Source: SLFH01 sp050486265
Lineage (GTDB): Bacteria > Planctomycetota > Phycisphaerae > Phycisphaerales > UBA1924
NCBI GenBank assembly: GCA_050486265.1
Contig: JBJHCY010000002.1
Location: forward strand, 310,001 to 374,000
Direction of reading: 5' to 3'
Length of the DNA stretch: 64,000 nucleotides
Under the pieces are notes generated by a model, which saw only the letters and a list, made by a program, of their open reading frames with translations, was not told the origin of the DNA and ran no database searches. Positions within the stretch are counted from its first letter, which is position 1. Every line of letters starts with the position of its first letter. Of the stretch, positions 43,115 through 50,866 are shown piece after piece. The translations under genes and the position numbers were made by a program.

Positions 43115-43959
43115 ACTGTGCGCAATGCCAAGACCAGGTGCTCTCGTACCTCTCCGGCACGCTCGAGCCGGCCGAAGCGGAAGAGATGCGTCGTCACCTC
43201 AACAGGGGCTGCCCCAGGTGCATCGGGGCCCTGGCCGAGGCCCGAGCCACCCTCCACCATCTCCCGATGCTGCTCGAACCCATCCCCCCGGGGTCGTCGG
43301 TGAGGGAGCGGCTGCTCAGGCGTCTGAAGGACGAGGCGTCCAGCCCGTCGGGCGCCGGAGGCGGAGCGCCAGAGGACGGACCGAAGCCCGACCGGGTCTT
43401 CAGGTGGCGCCCGGTTGTGGCCGCCGCGGCCTGCGCCCTGCTGGCCTTCGGCGTCACCTATGCGTTCATGAGCCTCCGAATCAGCGAGACCAGGCGAGAG
43501 ATCGCCGCGCTCAACTCCGGGATCGACGAGTTGGAGCGGCAGGCGACGGGCCTTGAGCGGATCAGCGAGGAGTTCCGGCGTGCGAGCCGGGGGTTCGACG
43601 AGTTCATGGGCGTGGTCCGCTCGTCGGCCCTGGAGGTGGTGATGCTCGAAGGCGCAGAGACGAACCCCGATGCGTGGGGACGCCTCTTCTGGGATCGCGA
43701 GCAGAATGTCTGCCATGTCATCACACACGCGCTGAGCCCGGCCGAAGACGGCAGCACCTACCGGTTCTGGTTCGAGACCGATGACAATCAACGGATCGCC
43801 GGGGGCGCATTCGACATCGACGAATCGGGCAAGGGGCGGTTCTCCATCTCGATGCCCGAGGATGCGCCGGAAAATCTCCGTATGCTGATCAGCTACGGCG
43901 CGTCTGAAGTGCCCGGCGAGAACGACGGCCCGGTGCTCTTGGGCAGTCTCCGTTTCTGA
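43111..43959 (+). CDS. Membrane anti-sigma factor (RskA/zf-HC2 type)
   Basis: The product (282 aa) should hold the preceding sigma factor at the inner membrane until an envelope signal releases it. The cytosolic N-terminus has the zinc anti-sigma domain: CAQCQDQVLSYLSGTLEPAE, then HLNRGCPRC, an Hx4CxxC variant of the usual Hx3CxxC. One membrane helix (RPVVAAAACALLAFGVTYAFM) is followed by a coiled-coil-like ISETRREIAALNSGIDELER region. A C-terminal RskA domain follows, with WGRLFWDREQNVCHVI, YRFWFETDDNQRIAGG and a final VLLGSLRF. Coupling by GTGA overlap supports stoichiometric synthesis with its partner. Confidence 0.92.
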   Translation: MNCAQCQDQVLSYLSGTLEPAEAEEMRRHLNRGCPRCIGALAEARATLHHLPMLLEPIPPGSSVRERLLRRLKDEASSPSGAGGGAPEDGPKPDRVFRWRPVVAAAACALLAFGVTYAFMSLRISETRREIAALNSGIDELERQATGLERISEEFRRASRGFDEFMGVVRSSALEVVMLEGAETNPDAWGRLFWDREQNVCHVITHALSPAEDGSTYRFWFETDDNQRIAGGAFDIDESGKGRFSISMPEDAPENLRMLISYGASEVPGENDGPVLLGSLRF

Positions 43960-44348
43960 ATATATTGAAACTTCTCTGATCGAATACCCGGCGCCGTCGT
44001 GGCCCGGGCGTTTGTGACTCTTTGCGGTCGTTGTCCGCACGGCGGCGGCGATCGGGGTCGGTCGAACTCCTCATATCCGTGTGAAACTGCGCGGTCTCCG
44101 CAATCCGCCGCCATCCCCGGCCGCGTAATGACTGGAGTATGGAACAGCGAGCCGCACAACACGACGAACGCTTCACAGCGTGTGCGGAGAACCCAGGCAG
44201 GCGTTGCTCGCAAGTAGAAACGGGTGTAAGAAACTACAACACGAACGCTGCACCATGTCCGAGCCGGCCAGCTGACGACAGGGCGAACTACAAGCGGAAC
44301 GCCGGAGGACGAGGAGAGGAGACTTCCGGCGCCTCCCGCCGCGGGCCG
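43960..44348. other. Intergenic region with no recognised feature
   Basis: About 390 nt follow the anti-sigma gene. It contains AT-richer patches (around 43960-43985 and 44215-44250) that could hold a promoter for the downstream lipoprotein, but I see no clear hexamers, terminator or coding sequence. Short frames here have composition unlike the neighbouring genes. Confidence 0.4.
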
Positions 44349-44588
44349 ATGCGCCCCGGCCCACGGGGCATCGGTCCGCGGTCAGGCTCTGAAATCGCGG
44401 TGAGCGTCGCTGCGATCGCCGCCGCTTTAGGAGTGTTCGCGTTCGCATCGGCGTGCAACGACGAATCGCGCGAACACCTGGACGAGGCGGGAGAGCGGCT
44501 CGAACAAGCCGCAGAAAGCCTTGATCGCGCGGCGAAGGAAACACTCGAAGAAGCGAGAGAGACGGTCTCTCCGTCGGAGGATCGGTGA
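44349..44588 (+). CDS. Small lipoprotein with amphipathic repeat helix
   Basis: The product (79 aa if started at 44349) has a signal segment SVAAIAAALGVFAFASAC with FASAC as lipobox. A single charged helix follows: SREHLDEAGERLEQAAESLD, then RAAKETLEEARETVS, with alanines recurring every 3-4 and 7 residues. That pattern resembles small envelope-stress or LEA-like proteins; I know no family name. The start is uncertain: ATG 44139 would add 70 unlikely residues and a GTG at 44400 is also possible. It lies between the sigma operon and DUF1328. Confidence 0.6.
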   Translation: MRPGPRGIGPRSGSEIAVSVAAIAAALGVFAFASACNDESREHLDEAGERLEQAAESLDRAAKETLEEARETVSPSEDR

Positions 44589-44604
44589 GGTGCCGATTCG
44601 TGTG

Positions 44605-44640
44605 ACTTAGGCTGGGACGAAGACTTAGGCTGGGACGAAG
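44605..44640. repeat. Exact 18-bp tandem duplication upstream of the DUF1328 gene
   Basis: Two adjacent identical copies of ACTTAGGCTGGGACGAAG occupy 44605-44622 and 44623-44640. They end 14 nt before the DUF1328 ATG and start 16 nt after the lipoprotein stop. It may be a slippage duplication in a leader or a pair of binding sites. Confidence 0.9.
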
Positions 44641-44654
44641 AAAGGTCTACAAGA

Positions 44655-44828
44655 ATGCTTTACTGGGCCGTCGTCTTTTTCATCATCGCCATCGTCGCCG
44701 CGGTGTTCGGTTTCGGCAATATCGCCGCCGCGGCCTCGGGCATCGCCCAGATACTCTTCTTTGTCTTTGTTGTGCTCTTCATCCTTTCATTGATCGCGGC
44801 GATCGTCAGGCGACCCCGCGTGCCTTAG
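44655..44828 (+). CDS. DUF1328 (YtjA/UPF0391) small membrane protein
   Basis: The product (57 aa) is a two-helix membrane protein. It starts MLYWAVVFFIIAIVAAVFGF and continues GNIAAAASGIAQILFFVFVV, then a second helix and a basic VRRPRVP end. This matches DUF1328 over its whole length. The family is small and often stress-induced, with no known activity. It sits between a small lipoprotein and a PRC-barrel protein, downstream of the ECF sigma operon, so membership in that sigma regulon is a reasonable inference. Confidence 0.92.
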   Translation: MLYWAVVFFIIAIVAAVFGFGNIAAAASGIAQILFFVFVVLFILSLIAAIVRRPRVP

Positions 44829-44938
44829 TCCTCCTGCCGAAGCAGGAGTGAGTCCGCAACGAACGAACAAACCCCGGCGCCTCGTGCGCTTACGAGGATC
44901 GTGCGCCCACAGGCGCCCACCAAGAAAGGGAACGAATT

Positions 44939-45988
44939 ATGAACCCTCTGAAGAACCGCAAAGCCGTCCGCCTCGCGACGCTCCCCACCGCCGCGCTGAC
45001 CGTGGCCCTCCTCGCCGGCACCGCAGCCGCTCAGCAGCAGCAGCAGCAACGCCAGCAGCAGGACCGCCAGCAGCAACAGCAGCGCGATCGCCAGATGGAC
45101 GAGCGTGCCCAGCGGGCCGTCGCAGCCCACACCATGTCCGACAACATCACCGGCGCCGATGTCGTCGATCCCCGAGGCGAGAGCCTCGGCTCCATCGACG
45201 ACCTGGTGGTCGACCTCCGAAAAGGCAAGGCGCCGTACGCCGTCCTCGCCTTCGGCGGGACGCTCGGCTTCAACCGCGAGAAGGTCGCGGTGCCGATGGA
45301 GGCATTCGCCTGGGACGAGCGGGAGGAGCGGTTCGTCCTCAACACAACGCGTGAGCGTCTGGAGGCTGCCCCGGAGTTCGATGAAGAAGACCTCGACAAG
45401 ATCGGCGAGGAAAGCTGGATCGACCGCACCATGCGGACCTTCGGGATCGAGCGCGACGAGGACCGCGAAGGCCGCAACGCCCAGAACCGCCGCAACGCCG
45501 AGCAGGACCGCCAGAGGCGGGACCAGCAGCGCCGCGACCGCGATGGCTACAGAGACCGCTCCGCCGCCGAAGAGGACAAGGAGGAGCACAAGCCCTTCGC
45601 TCTTGGCTCGGACATCGACGAAATCGAGATCCTCGGCTCCAACGGCGAGGAGGTCGGCTCGATCAACAAGCTGGTCATCGACCGCAACTCGGGCACGGTC
45701 GCCTTCGCCACGCTCCGCACCGGCGGCGTGCTGGGCATCGGCGCCGACACCCACCTGATCCCCTGGGAGGCGATGGAGCGCACCGATGACAAGAAGTTCC
45801 GCGTCTCGATCTCCAGCGACCGTTTCGAGAACGCGCCGCGACTCGAAGACGAGGACCAGCTCCGCGACACCTCCTTCATCCAGTCCGTCTATCGCTACTA
45901 CCAGGTCCGGCCCGAACAGCGCCGCGACGCCGACCGGCGCCAGGACCAGCGTCGTGACCGCGAGGAGCGTCGCCAGCAGGGCGGCTGA
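44939..45988 (+). CDS. Exported protein with two PRC-barrel domains and polyglutamine leader
   Basis: The product (349 aa) has a signal peptide (LPTAALTVALLAGTAAA) followed by a Gln/Arg-rich run coded by CAG/CAA repeats (45033-45095). It has two PRC-barrel domains, at about 70-130 (GADVVDPRGESLGSIDDLVV) and about 225-290 (IEILGSNGEEVGSINKLVID). Between them is a long Arg/Gln/Asp-rich charged segment (RRDQQRRDRDGYRDRS). PRC-barrels mediate protein or RNA binding; exported versions are common in stress-linked envelope proteins. GAAAGGGAAC lies before the ATG and a terminator lies 124 nt past the stop. Confidence 0.85.
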   Translation: MNPLKNRKAVRLATLPTAALTVALLAGTAAAQQQQQQRQQQDRQQQQQRDRQMDERAQRAVAAHTMSDNITGADVVDPRGESLGSIDDLVVDLRKGKAPYAVLAFGGTLGFNREKVAVPMEAFAWDEREERFVLNTTRERLEAAPEFDEEDLDKIGEESWIDRTMRTFGIERDEDREGRNAQNRRNAEQDRQRRDQQRRDRDGYRDRSAAEEDKEEHKPFALGSDIDEIEILGSNGEEVGSINKLVIDRNSGTVAFATLRTGGVLGIGADTHLIPWEAMERTDDKKFRVSISSDRFENAPRLEDEDQLRDTSFIQSVYRYYQVRPEQRRDADRRQDQRRDREERRQQGG

Positions 45989-46111
45989 TCCGGCCGACTG
46001 ACAAGGCCCCACAACCTCGGGCGTGAGCCCACCAGATCCGCCCGAGTTCCCCTCCTGCCGGTCGCCCAGCCGCGATCAAAGGCGACCGGCACGCCCCTTC
46101 TCGGGGCCCAC

Positions 46112-46147
46112 GGCGACCGCTTCGACAAGAGGCGGTCGCCGTCTTTT
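46112..46147 (+). terminator. Rho-independent terminator after the PRC-barrel gene
   Basis: A GGCGACCGC / GCGGTCGCC stem with extra pairing in the loop is followed by GTCTTTTTG. The T-tract is only on the plus strand, so it does not end the convergent nine-gene run. Confidence 0.85.
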
Positions 46148-46178
46148 TGTTCACGCTCCAGAGCCGCGCGAAGCGGGC

Positions 46179-47714
46179 TCACGGCCCGAAGTCGTACGGC
46201 CTGCTCGGCATGATGTAGAACTCCGACTCGTGATAAGAAAAGACTCCCGGTTGGTACGGCCACTCGCCGGGGAGCACCCCCTCGGCGTGCGGCCCGATCG
46301 TGTTGGGGATCGTCAGCTTGTAGCCCAGCGGCGACTTCGCATCGGGCGCGTAGAGCCAATCGCCCCCATTGTTCCATGTGTTGCGGGGCAACGCTCCCAG
46401 CACGCCCGGTACGAGATCCTCAAGCGACGCGGGGGGCTCGCCGTGCTCGCCCCTGTAGACCTCGATCGCCAGCGCGATTACGGTCGTGTTCTGAAGCAGC
46501 TCGATCTCGTCCACGCTGTCCCGGAAGCGAGCCATCCTTAGCCAGAGTAACTCAGTGCCAACCGGGAAAGCAACGCCCGCCATCTGCGTTTGAGGGGTGG
46601 CGAGCAGCATATCCAAGCGGCGATCGGCCCGGGATGAGACGAAGTACGCCTCGCACGCCTCGGCGTACTTGTCGAGATACTCGGCGAACTCCTCCAGTGT
46701 CGCGTGCCGCTCCGTAATCCCGATTCTCGGCAGCGCGAGCGATGTGTCCTCCTTCACAGGCACGGATCGGAAAACGCTCTGCAGCGCCGGCATGAACCTG
46801 ATCCTGCCGTCGACCCCGTAGAGCGTACGATAGTTCCGGTTGGACATGCCGCCCTCGGCAATCCACTGCAGGTCATTGACGATAAACAATCGAGCGCCGC
46901 TGAGTCGCATTTCGACGACATCGACCGGCTCTTTCTGGTCGAGCAGGGACCGGGCGAGAGAAGGGGTCATGAGCCCGAGTTCGATCGTGCTCCGAACCAG
47001 CCAGCTCCGGGTATTGATGGGGTATGTCGGCGATGCGTGCCAAGGCCCCATCTCCGCGAAAACCAGAGCCGCGTCCGTCAGCGCCTGCGCCGCAGCGGCG
47101 GCGCCGGTCTCGTCCCCAGCCTCGACAGCCTCGATGTACGCCACGCCGAGCAACGACGCAACCAAGGAGGCCTCGGCGCTAGTGACTGGGTCACGAACCA
47201 TGTTCGAGCCGGGCGATCTGACTGACGCTCCTCTGAAGCGCTCTATCTCAAGGAGCGTCCCCAAGACCCCCTCATCACGGGCCATCTGGAGATATGCCGC
47301 GTTGTTTTTTCGGCCTTTCTCATAGTCGAATGTCTCGTTGAAGTTCTCGGGAAGATGGGAAAAGCGCGACGGCTCCCAGATCGGAACCACATGCAAAAGC
47401 GACGGCAGATCCCATCCGGGATACGATGGAGGCCCGTAAGCCACCCGGACGATCCCACGGAGCTCGCGCATGTGGCCCCCAAGCTCTCGGTACAGCCGCA
47501 GAGCCCTCGCCTCGGGAACTCCCCGATCCTGCAGCGTCCTTTGCCAATGCTCGTGCGCCCAGGTTTCCATGATCTGTTCCACCCCCGGTCCCGCCGGCCC
47601 TCGCGAGCGATCGGCGATCACCAGCGCGCCGCCGATCGCCAGCACCGCCGCGACAACCAAGCAGACCATCAGCCACACAGCGAAACGGAGTCGGCTCATC
47701 TTCCGACGCTTCAT
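46179..47714 (-). CDS. Anchored pseudopilin-like tandem-family protein, copy 8 (last)
   Basis: This is a member (511 aa) of the eight-copy family. It has a basic N-terminus and one membrane helix (FAVWLMVCLVVAAVLAIGGALVIA), then the family's post-anchor motif RSRGPAGPGVEQIM. The middle carries ARDEGVLGTLLEIERFRGA, STIELGLMTPSLARSLLD and ERHATLEEFAEYLDKYAEA. The C-terminal module has LAIEVYRGEHGEPPASLEDL, VPGVLGALPRNTWNNGGDW and GYKLTIP. It lacks the DG.DHGG loop of the best conserved copies. It is the last gene of the run; 12 nt separate it from the previous one. Function is unknown. Confidence 0.75.
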   Translation of the reverse strand: MKRRKMSRLRFAVWLMVCLVVAAVLAIGGALVIADRSRGPAGPGVEQIMETWAHEHWQRTLQDRGVPEARALRLYRELGGHMRELRGIVRVAYGPPSYPGWDLPSLLHVVPIWEPSRFSHLPENFNETFDYEKGRKNNAAYLQMARDEGVLGTLLEIERFRGASVRSPGSNMVRDPVTSAEASLVASLLGVAYIEAVEAGDETGAAAAAQALTDAALVFAEMGPWHASPTYPINTRSWLVRSTIELGLMTPSLARSLLDQKEPVDVVEMRLSGARLFIVNDLQWIAEGGMSNRNYRTLYGVDGRIRFMPALQSVFRSVPVKEDTSLALPRIGITERHATLEEFAEYLDKYAEACEAYFVSSRADRRLDMLLATPQTQMAGVAFPVGTELLWLRMARFRDSVDEIELLQNTTVIALAIEVYRGEHGEPPASLEDLVPGVLGALPRNTWNNGGDWLYAPDAKSPLGYKLTIPNTIGPHAEGVLPGEWPYQPGVFSYHESEFYIMPSRPYDFGP

Positions 47715-47726
47715 GATCCGTCCCCC

Positions 47727-49292
47727 TCACCGCGACCCACGCGGCACGATCACAAGTCCTTCCGCGCCGTCGGGCGCGCCTTCCCAAGGCCCGTCGGCAC
47801 AGGGCGGGCCGCCCCGTTTCGCGACGCGAGACCACAGCACATACCCGACACTCGACGAGCCGTCCCGCCGATACCCGAAACTGCCGTCGGCAGACCACGG
47901 GTCGACCGGCGTGCGCTCCAGCAGCCCGGGCGAGAGTTCGTCCAGCGAAGCGGGAAGATCGCCGTAAGTCGAGCGGTACGCCTCGATCGCCATCGCTGTG
48001 CGGGCCGATGCGTCGAAGAACTCCGCTCTGTCCATCGCCTCCAGCACCGCTTCGACCGAAGCATTCAGCGATTCGCCAAGGCGAACGGGAAGAACCGGTC
48101 CGCCCCGCGCCGCGTCGAGGGCGGGCTGCGCCGGTCGCTCAAACAGCGCGGCCAGCGAGCGATCGGCGAGCGTTCTCGTCATCTGCAAGTGGGCTTCGGC
48201 CGTCTGCTCCGCGTTGGCGTGGCGTGCCAGCAAACCTGGCGAGGCGGGTTCGGGCGACACGGACCGGCTCGAAGTCGTCACGCCCCGCCACGCCGCCGCG
48301 GGTTCCCAGAACGCCGAGGCCAATTCAGCAGACCATCGCCCGTCATCTCTGGAATATGAAAACAGCACCATCGCGAGGTTCGCCGTCGCGACCCGATGCA
48401 CGCTCGCCCGTCGCTCGTGCGCCCAGTCCGGCCCTGGGCCGATGGTGCCGAGCAGACCCGCCGCCGCCTCGCCCGTCAGCACGCCCTCGGACACCAGATC
48501 GAGCAGCACGCGCCCGCGACGCCCCGCCAGCCTCCAGCCGAACAGGCTCAGCCCCGGGTCGGGCTGCGCGATGAGCGTGTCGATGATCGCAGCGCCGATC
48601 GCCGCGGCCTCCGCCGCACGCTCCGCATCGCCCTCGACCAACGCCTCGACCATGATCGCGGCGGCGAGCGACTCGCCCGCGTCCGCGTTCATCACGATCG
48701 CCATGTGCCGCTCGCTGTCGGGTCCGAGCCGGGCCATGCCGCCCTGCATCCACCAGGGGCGCGCCAAGGCGCCCTGCTCGGGCATGGACTTCAACGCGAC
48801 CAGCCTCTCCCACAGATACCGATCCCGCCTGATCGATTCGAGCACGCCGAAGGTGGTCTCACGGCTCGCCTGATGCTCCGCCTCGCTCTGAAAGTACCGC
48901 CCCCGCCTCGCCGCCGACCACGAGCACGCCCGCTCGTCCCCGGCCCGCGGCAGGAACACCCGGTGCGTCACCATCCCCGGCCGCTGCTCATCGAAGTGCT
49001 CACGCATCATCGACCGCACCAACCCGAGCGTGGACACAAACTCGTCCCACGCGCGCCCGCCCGGCTCCAGGGCCCGCGCTCCCGCGAGATCGATCCCTCC
49101 CGCGAGAACGGACCTCGCCCCGACCGCCTCGGCCAGCACCTGTTCCGCTCCCACACCCGCCGCCCCGGGACGGCGCACGCGATCAGCCAACACAAGCCCG
49201 CCGAGCAACACCCCAGCAACCCCGACCGCGATCCACGCGGCGAGTCCTGCCCCGCCACGAGGCTCGTTGCTCCAACGCTTGTCGCCGCCCAT
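47727..49292 (-). CDS. Anchored pseudopilin-like tandem-family protein, copy 7
   Basis: This member (521 aa) has one membrane helix (GLAAWIAVGVAGVLLGGLVLA) and the variant post-anchor motif RVRRPGAAGVGAEQVL. Family blocks are recognisable but diverged: ARHANAEQTAEAHLQMTRT in the middle, then MAIEAYRSTYGDLPASLDEL, LERTPVDPWSADGSFGYR and VGYVLWS at the end. The terminal loop holds a Cys (GGPPCADG) in place of the DHGG motif, and the protein ends LVIVPRGSR. The start at 49292 is preferred over 49334. It begins 19 nt after the previous gene. Confidence 0.72.
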   Translation of the reverse strand: MGGDKRWSNEPRGGAGLAAWIAVGVAGVLLGGLVLADRVRRPGAAGVGAEQVLAEAVGARSVLAGGIDLAGARALEPGGRAWDEFVSTLGLVRSMMREHFDEQRPGMVTHRVFLPRAGDERACSWSAARRGRYFQSEAEHQASRETTFGVLESIRRDRYLWERLVALKSMPEQGALARPWWMQGGMARLGPDSERHMAIVMNADAGESLAAAIMVEALVEGDAERAAEAAAIGAAIIDTLIAQPDPGLSLFGWRLAGRRGRVLLDLVSEGVLTGEAAAGLLGTIGPGPDWAHERRASVHRVATANLAMVLFSYSRDDGRWSAELASAFWEPAAAWRGVTTSSRSVSPEPASPGLLARHANAEQTAEAHLQMTRTLADRSLAALFERPAQPALDAARGGPVLPVRLGESLNASVEAVLEAMDRAEFFDASARTAMAIEAYRSTYGDLPASLDELSPGLLERTPVDPWSADGSFGYRRDGSSSVGYVLWSRVAKRGGPPCADGPWEGAPDGAEGLVIVPRGSR

Positions 49293-49311
49293 CGATCGCC
49301 CCCTTGCAGTG

Positions 49312-50820
49312 TCACCGCGTCGCACGCGGCACAATCAGAAACTCGCCATCGGAATAGTCCAGGCCACCCGGCCCGACGGCGCGCTTGTAAGAAGATCGAG
49401 GATCGTACTCCGCGGGAATCCACAGCCGGTAGCCGTAGGGCGAGTCCGCGCCTGCACGATACTCGAACGCACCGGCGTTGTTCCACGGATTGACAGGAAC
49501 CGACGCTAGGATCCCCGGCGCAAGATCGCCCAGTTCGTCCGGAGGCCCGCCCTCGCGGGCCCGGTACACCTCGATCGCGAGCACTGTTTCCAGCGAACGC
49601 AGCAACAGCTCCAGCTCATCAAGGCTCCGGCGCCCAAGCTGCGGCGTGAACCAACTCAACTCCAGCCCCGAAGGGAAGACCACCCCGTCGAGCGTCAGCG
49701 GCGTCCACCGATCATCCGCGTCCGGCTCGCGCGCGTAGCGTTGGGGCCCGAACGCGTCCTCGCTCTGCTCGGCCCTGTTGCGGAAGTATTCGGCGATCTC
49801 GGTCAGTGTCGCGTGACGCCCGCCGATCCCCGGCGAGGTGAGCTCTACGGGCGAGTACAACGATGTCTCGACGGGAAGGAACACGGCCTCGGCCGCCGCG
49901 GAGAAGTGCACGCGTCCGTCTGGGCCATACACCGAGTCGCCTTCTTCGCCCCAATCAACGCCCGCAGCCAGGATGATGATCTCATTGCCTGCTGCACTCT
50001 GCAGCATTCGCACCCGCAATGCCGCGGCATCGATCGGCGCGAGCGCATCAAGAAGCCCGGACGCGAGGCTCTCGGTCATCAGACCGAGCTCGATCGTGTC
50101 GAACACGATCCCGGCGCAGGCGGACATGAAAACCTTCGCGGCATGCTCGTTCCAATCGCCCGACCGAACCAGGACCGCCGCCCAACGCTGCATCACATCG
50201 AACGCCTCGATCGCGCCCGCCTCATCCCCCCGCTCGACCGCCTCGACAAACGCAAGCGAGAGCAAGAGCGCGATCGACCTCGCCTCGGCGGTCTGGATCA
50301 GCCCGGGGTTCGTCTGCGGCCGTGGGTCGAGCAGCGCGCCTTCCAACTCCGAAACCGCGAGGATCCTTTCGAAGACGCCGTTGTCGCGCGCCACTTGCAA
50401 TGAACGGACCGCGCCGTCGCGCAGCGCCGTCTCGCTCGGGTAAAACTCCGGCAGCGGCGCGAGCTTGGAACCCTCCCCCGCTTCCCACATCGGCCTGGTC
50501 AGATCAAGCCTGCTCGGCCCCGTGAACCCCGCTGCTTCGGTATGCAGCGAATCGACAATGGACGCGGCGTCCGAAGCGAGCGCCTTCGCCCGCGCATACC
50601 GCGCCGCAGCCTCGACGCCGTCGCTCCCGAGCTCGTCGAGACGGTCGCTCCACCGCTGCTCGATCATCCGCTCGACAACCCCCCACACCCCATCCCCCTT
50701 CGGCCCGCGTGAAGCCTGCACCCACGCAAGAAACGCCCCGACAGCGGCGATCAACAACACCAGGCAGACAACCGCCGCCTTCAGCCACGCTTTCGAGCGT
50801 CTCGTCTGCCTGCTTTCCAT
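49312..50820 (-). CDS. Anchored pseudopilin-like tandem-family protein, copy 6
   Basis: This member (502 aa) has a basic tail, a membrane helix (AAVVCLVLLIAAVGAFLAWV) and QASRGPKGDGVWGVVERM. The middle blocks are ARDNGVFERILAVSELEGA, FDTIELGLMTESLASGLLDA and GGRHATLTEIAEYFRNRAEQ. The C-terminal module has LAIEVYRAREGGPPDELGDL, APGILASVPVNPWNNAGAF, GYRLWIP and an EFLIVPRATR end. It lies 46 nt downstream of copy 5 and 19 nt upstream of copy 7. The start at 50820 (MESRQTRR) is chosen for its position just before the anchor. Confidence 0.75.
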   Translation of the reverse strand: MESRQTRRSKAWLKAAVVCLVLLIAAVGAFLAWVQASRGPKGDGVWGVVERMIEQRWSDRLDELGSDGVEAAARYARAKALASDAASIVDSLHTEAAGFTGPSRLDLTRPMWEAGEGSKLAPLPEFYPSETALRDGAVRSLQVARDNGVFERILAVSELEGALLDPRPQTNPGLIQTAEARSIALLLSLAFVEAVERGDEAGAIEAFDVMQRWAAVLVRSGDWNEHAAKVFMSACAGIVFDTIELGLMTESLASGLLDALAPIDAAALRVRMLQSAAGNEIIILAAGVDWGEEGDSVYGPDGRVHFSAAAEAVFLPVETSLYSPVELTSPGIGGRHATLTEIAEYFRNRAEQSEDAFGPQRYAREPDADDRWTPLTLDGVVFPSGLELSWFTPQLGRRSLDELELLLRSLETVLAIEVYRAREGGPPDELGDLAPGILASVPVNPWNNAGAFEYRAGADSPYGYRLWIPAEYDPRSSYKRAVGPGGLDYSDGEFLIVPRATR

Positions 50821-50866
50821 CGCGCGGCCCTTCTCTGGTCTCGTCCCCAGCATACAAGCGATCCGC

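Noticed and set aside
43999..44217. Short plus-strand frame between the anti-sigma gene and the small lipoprotein
   Set aside because: No ribosome-binding site, no domain, and composition unlike the neighbouring genes.
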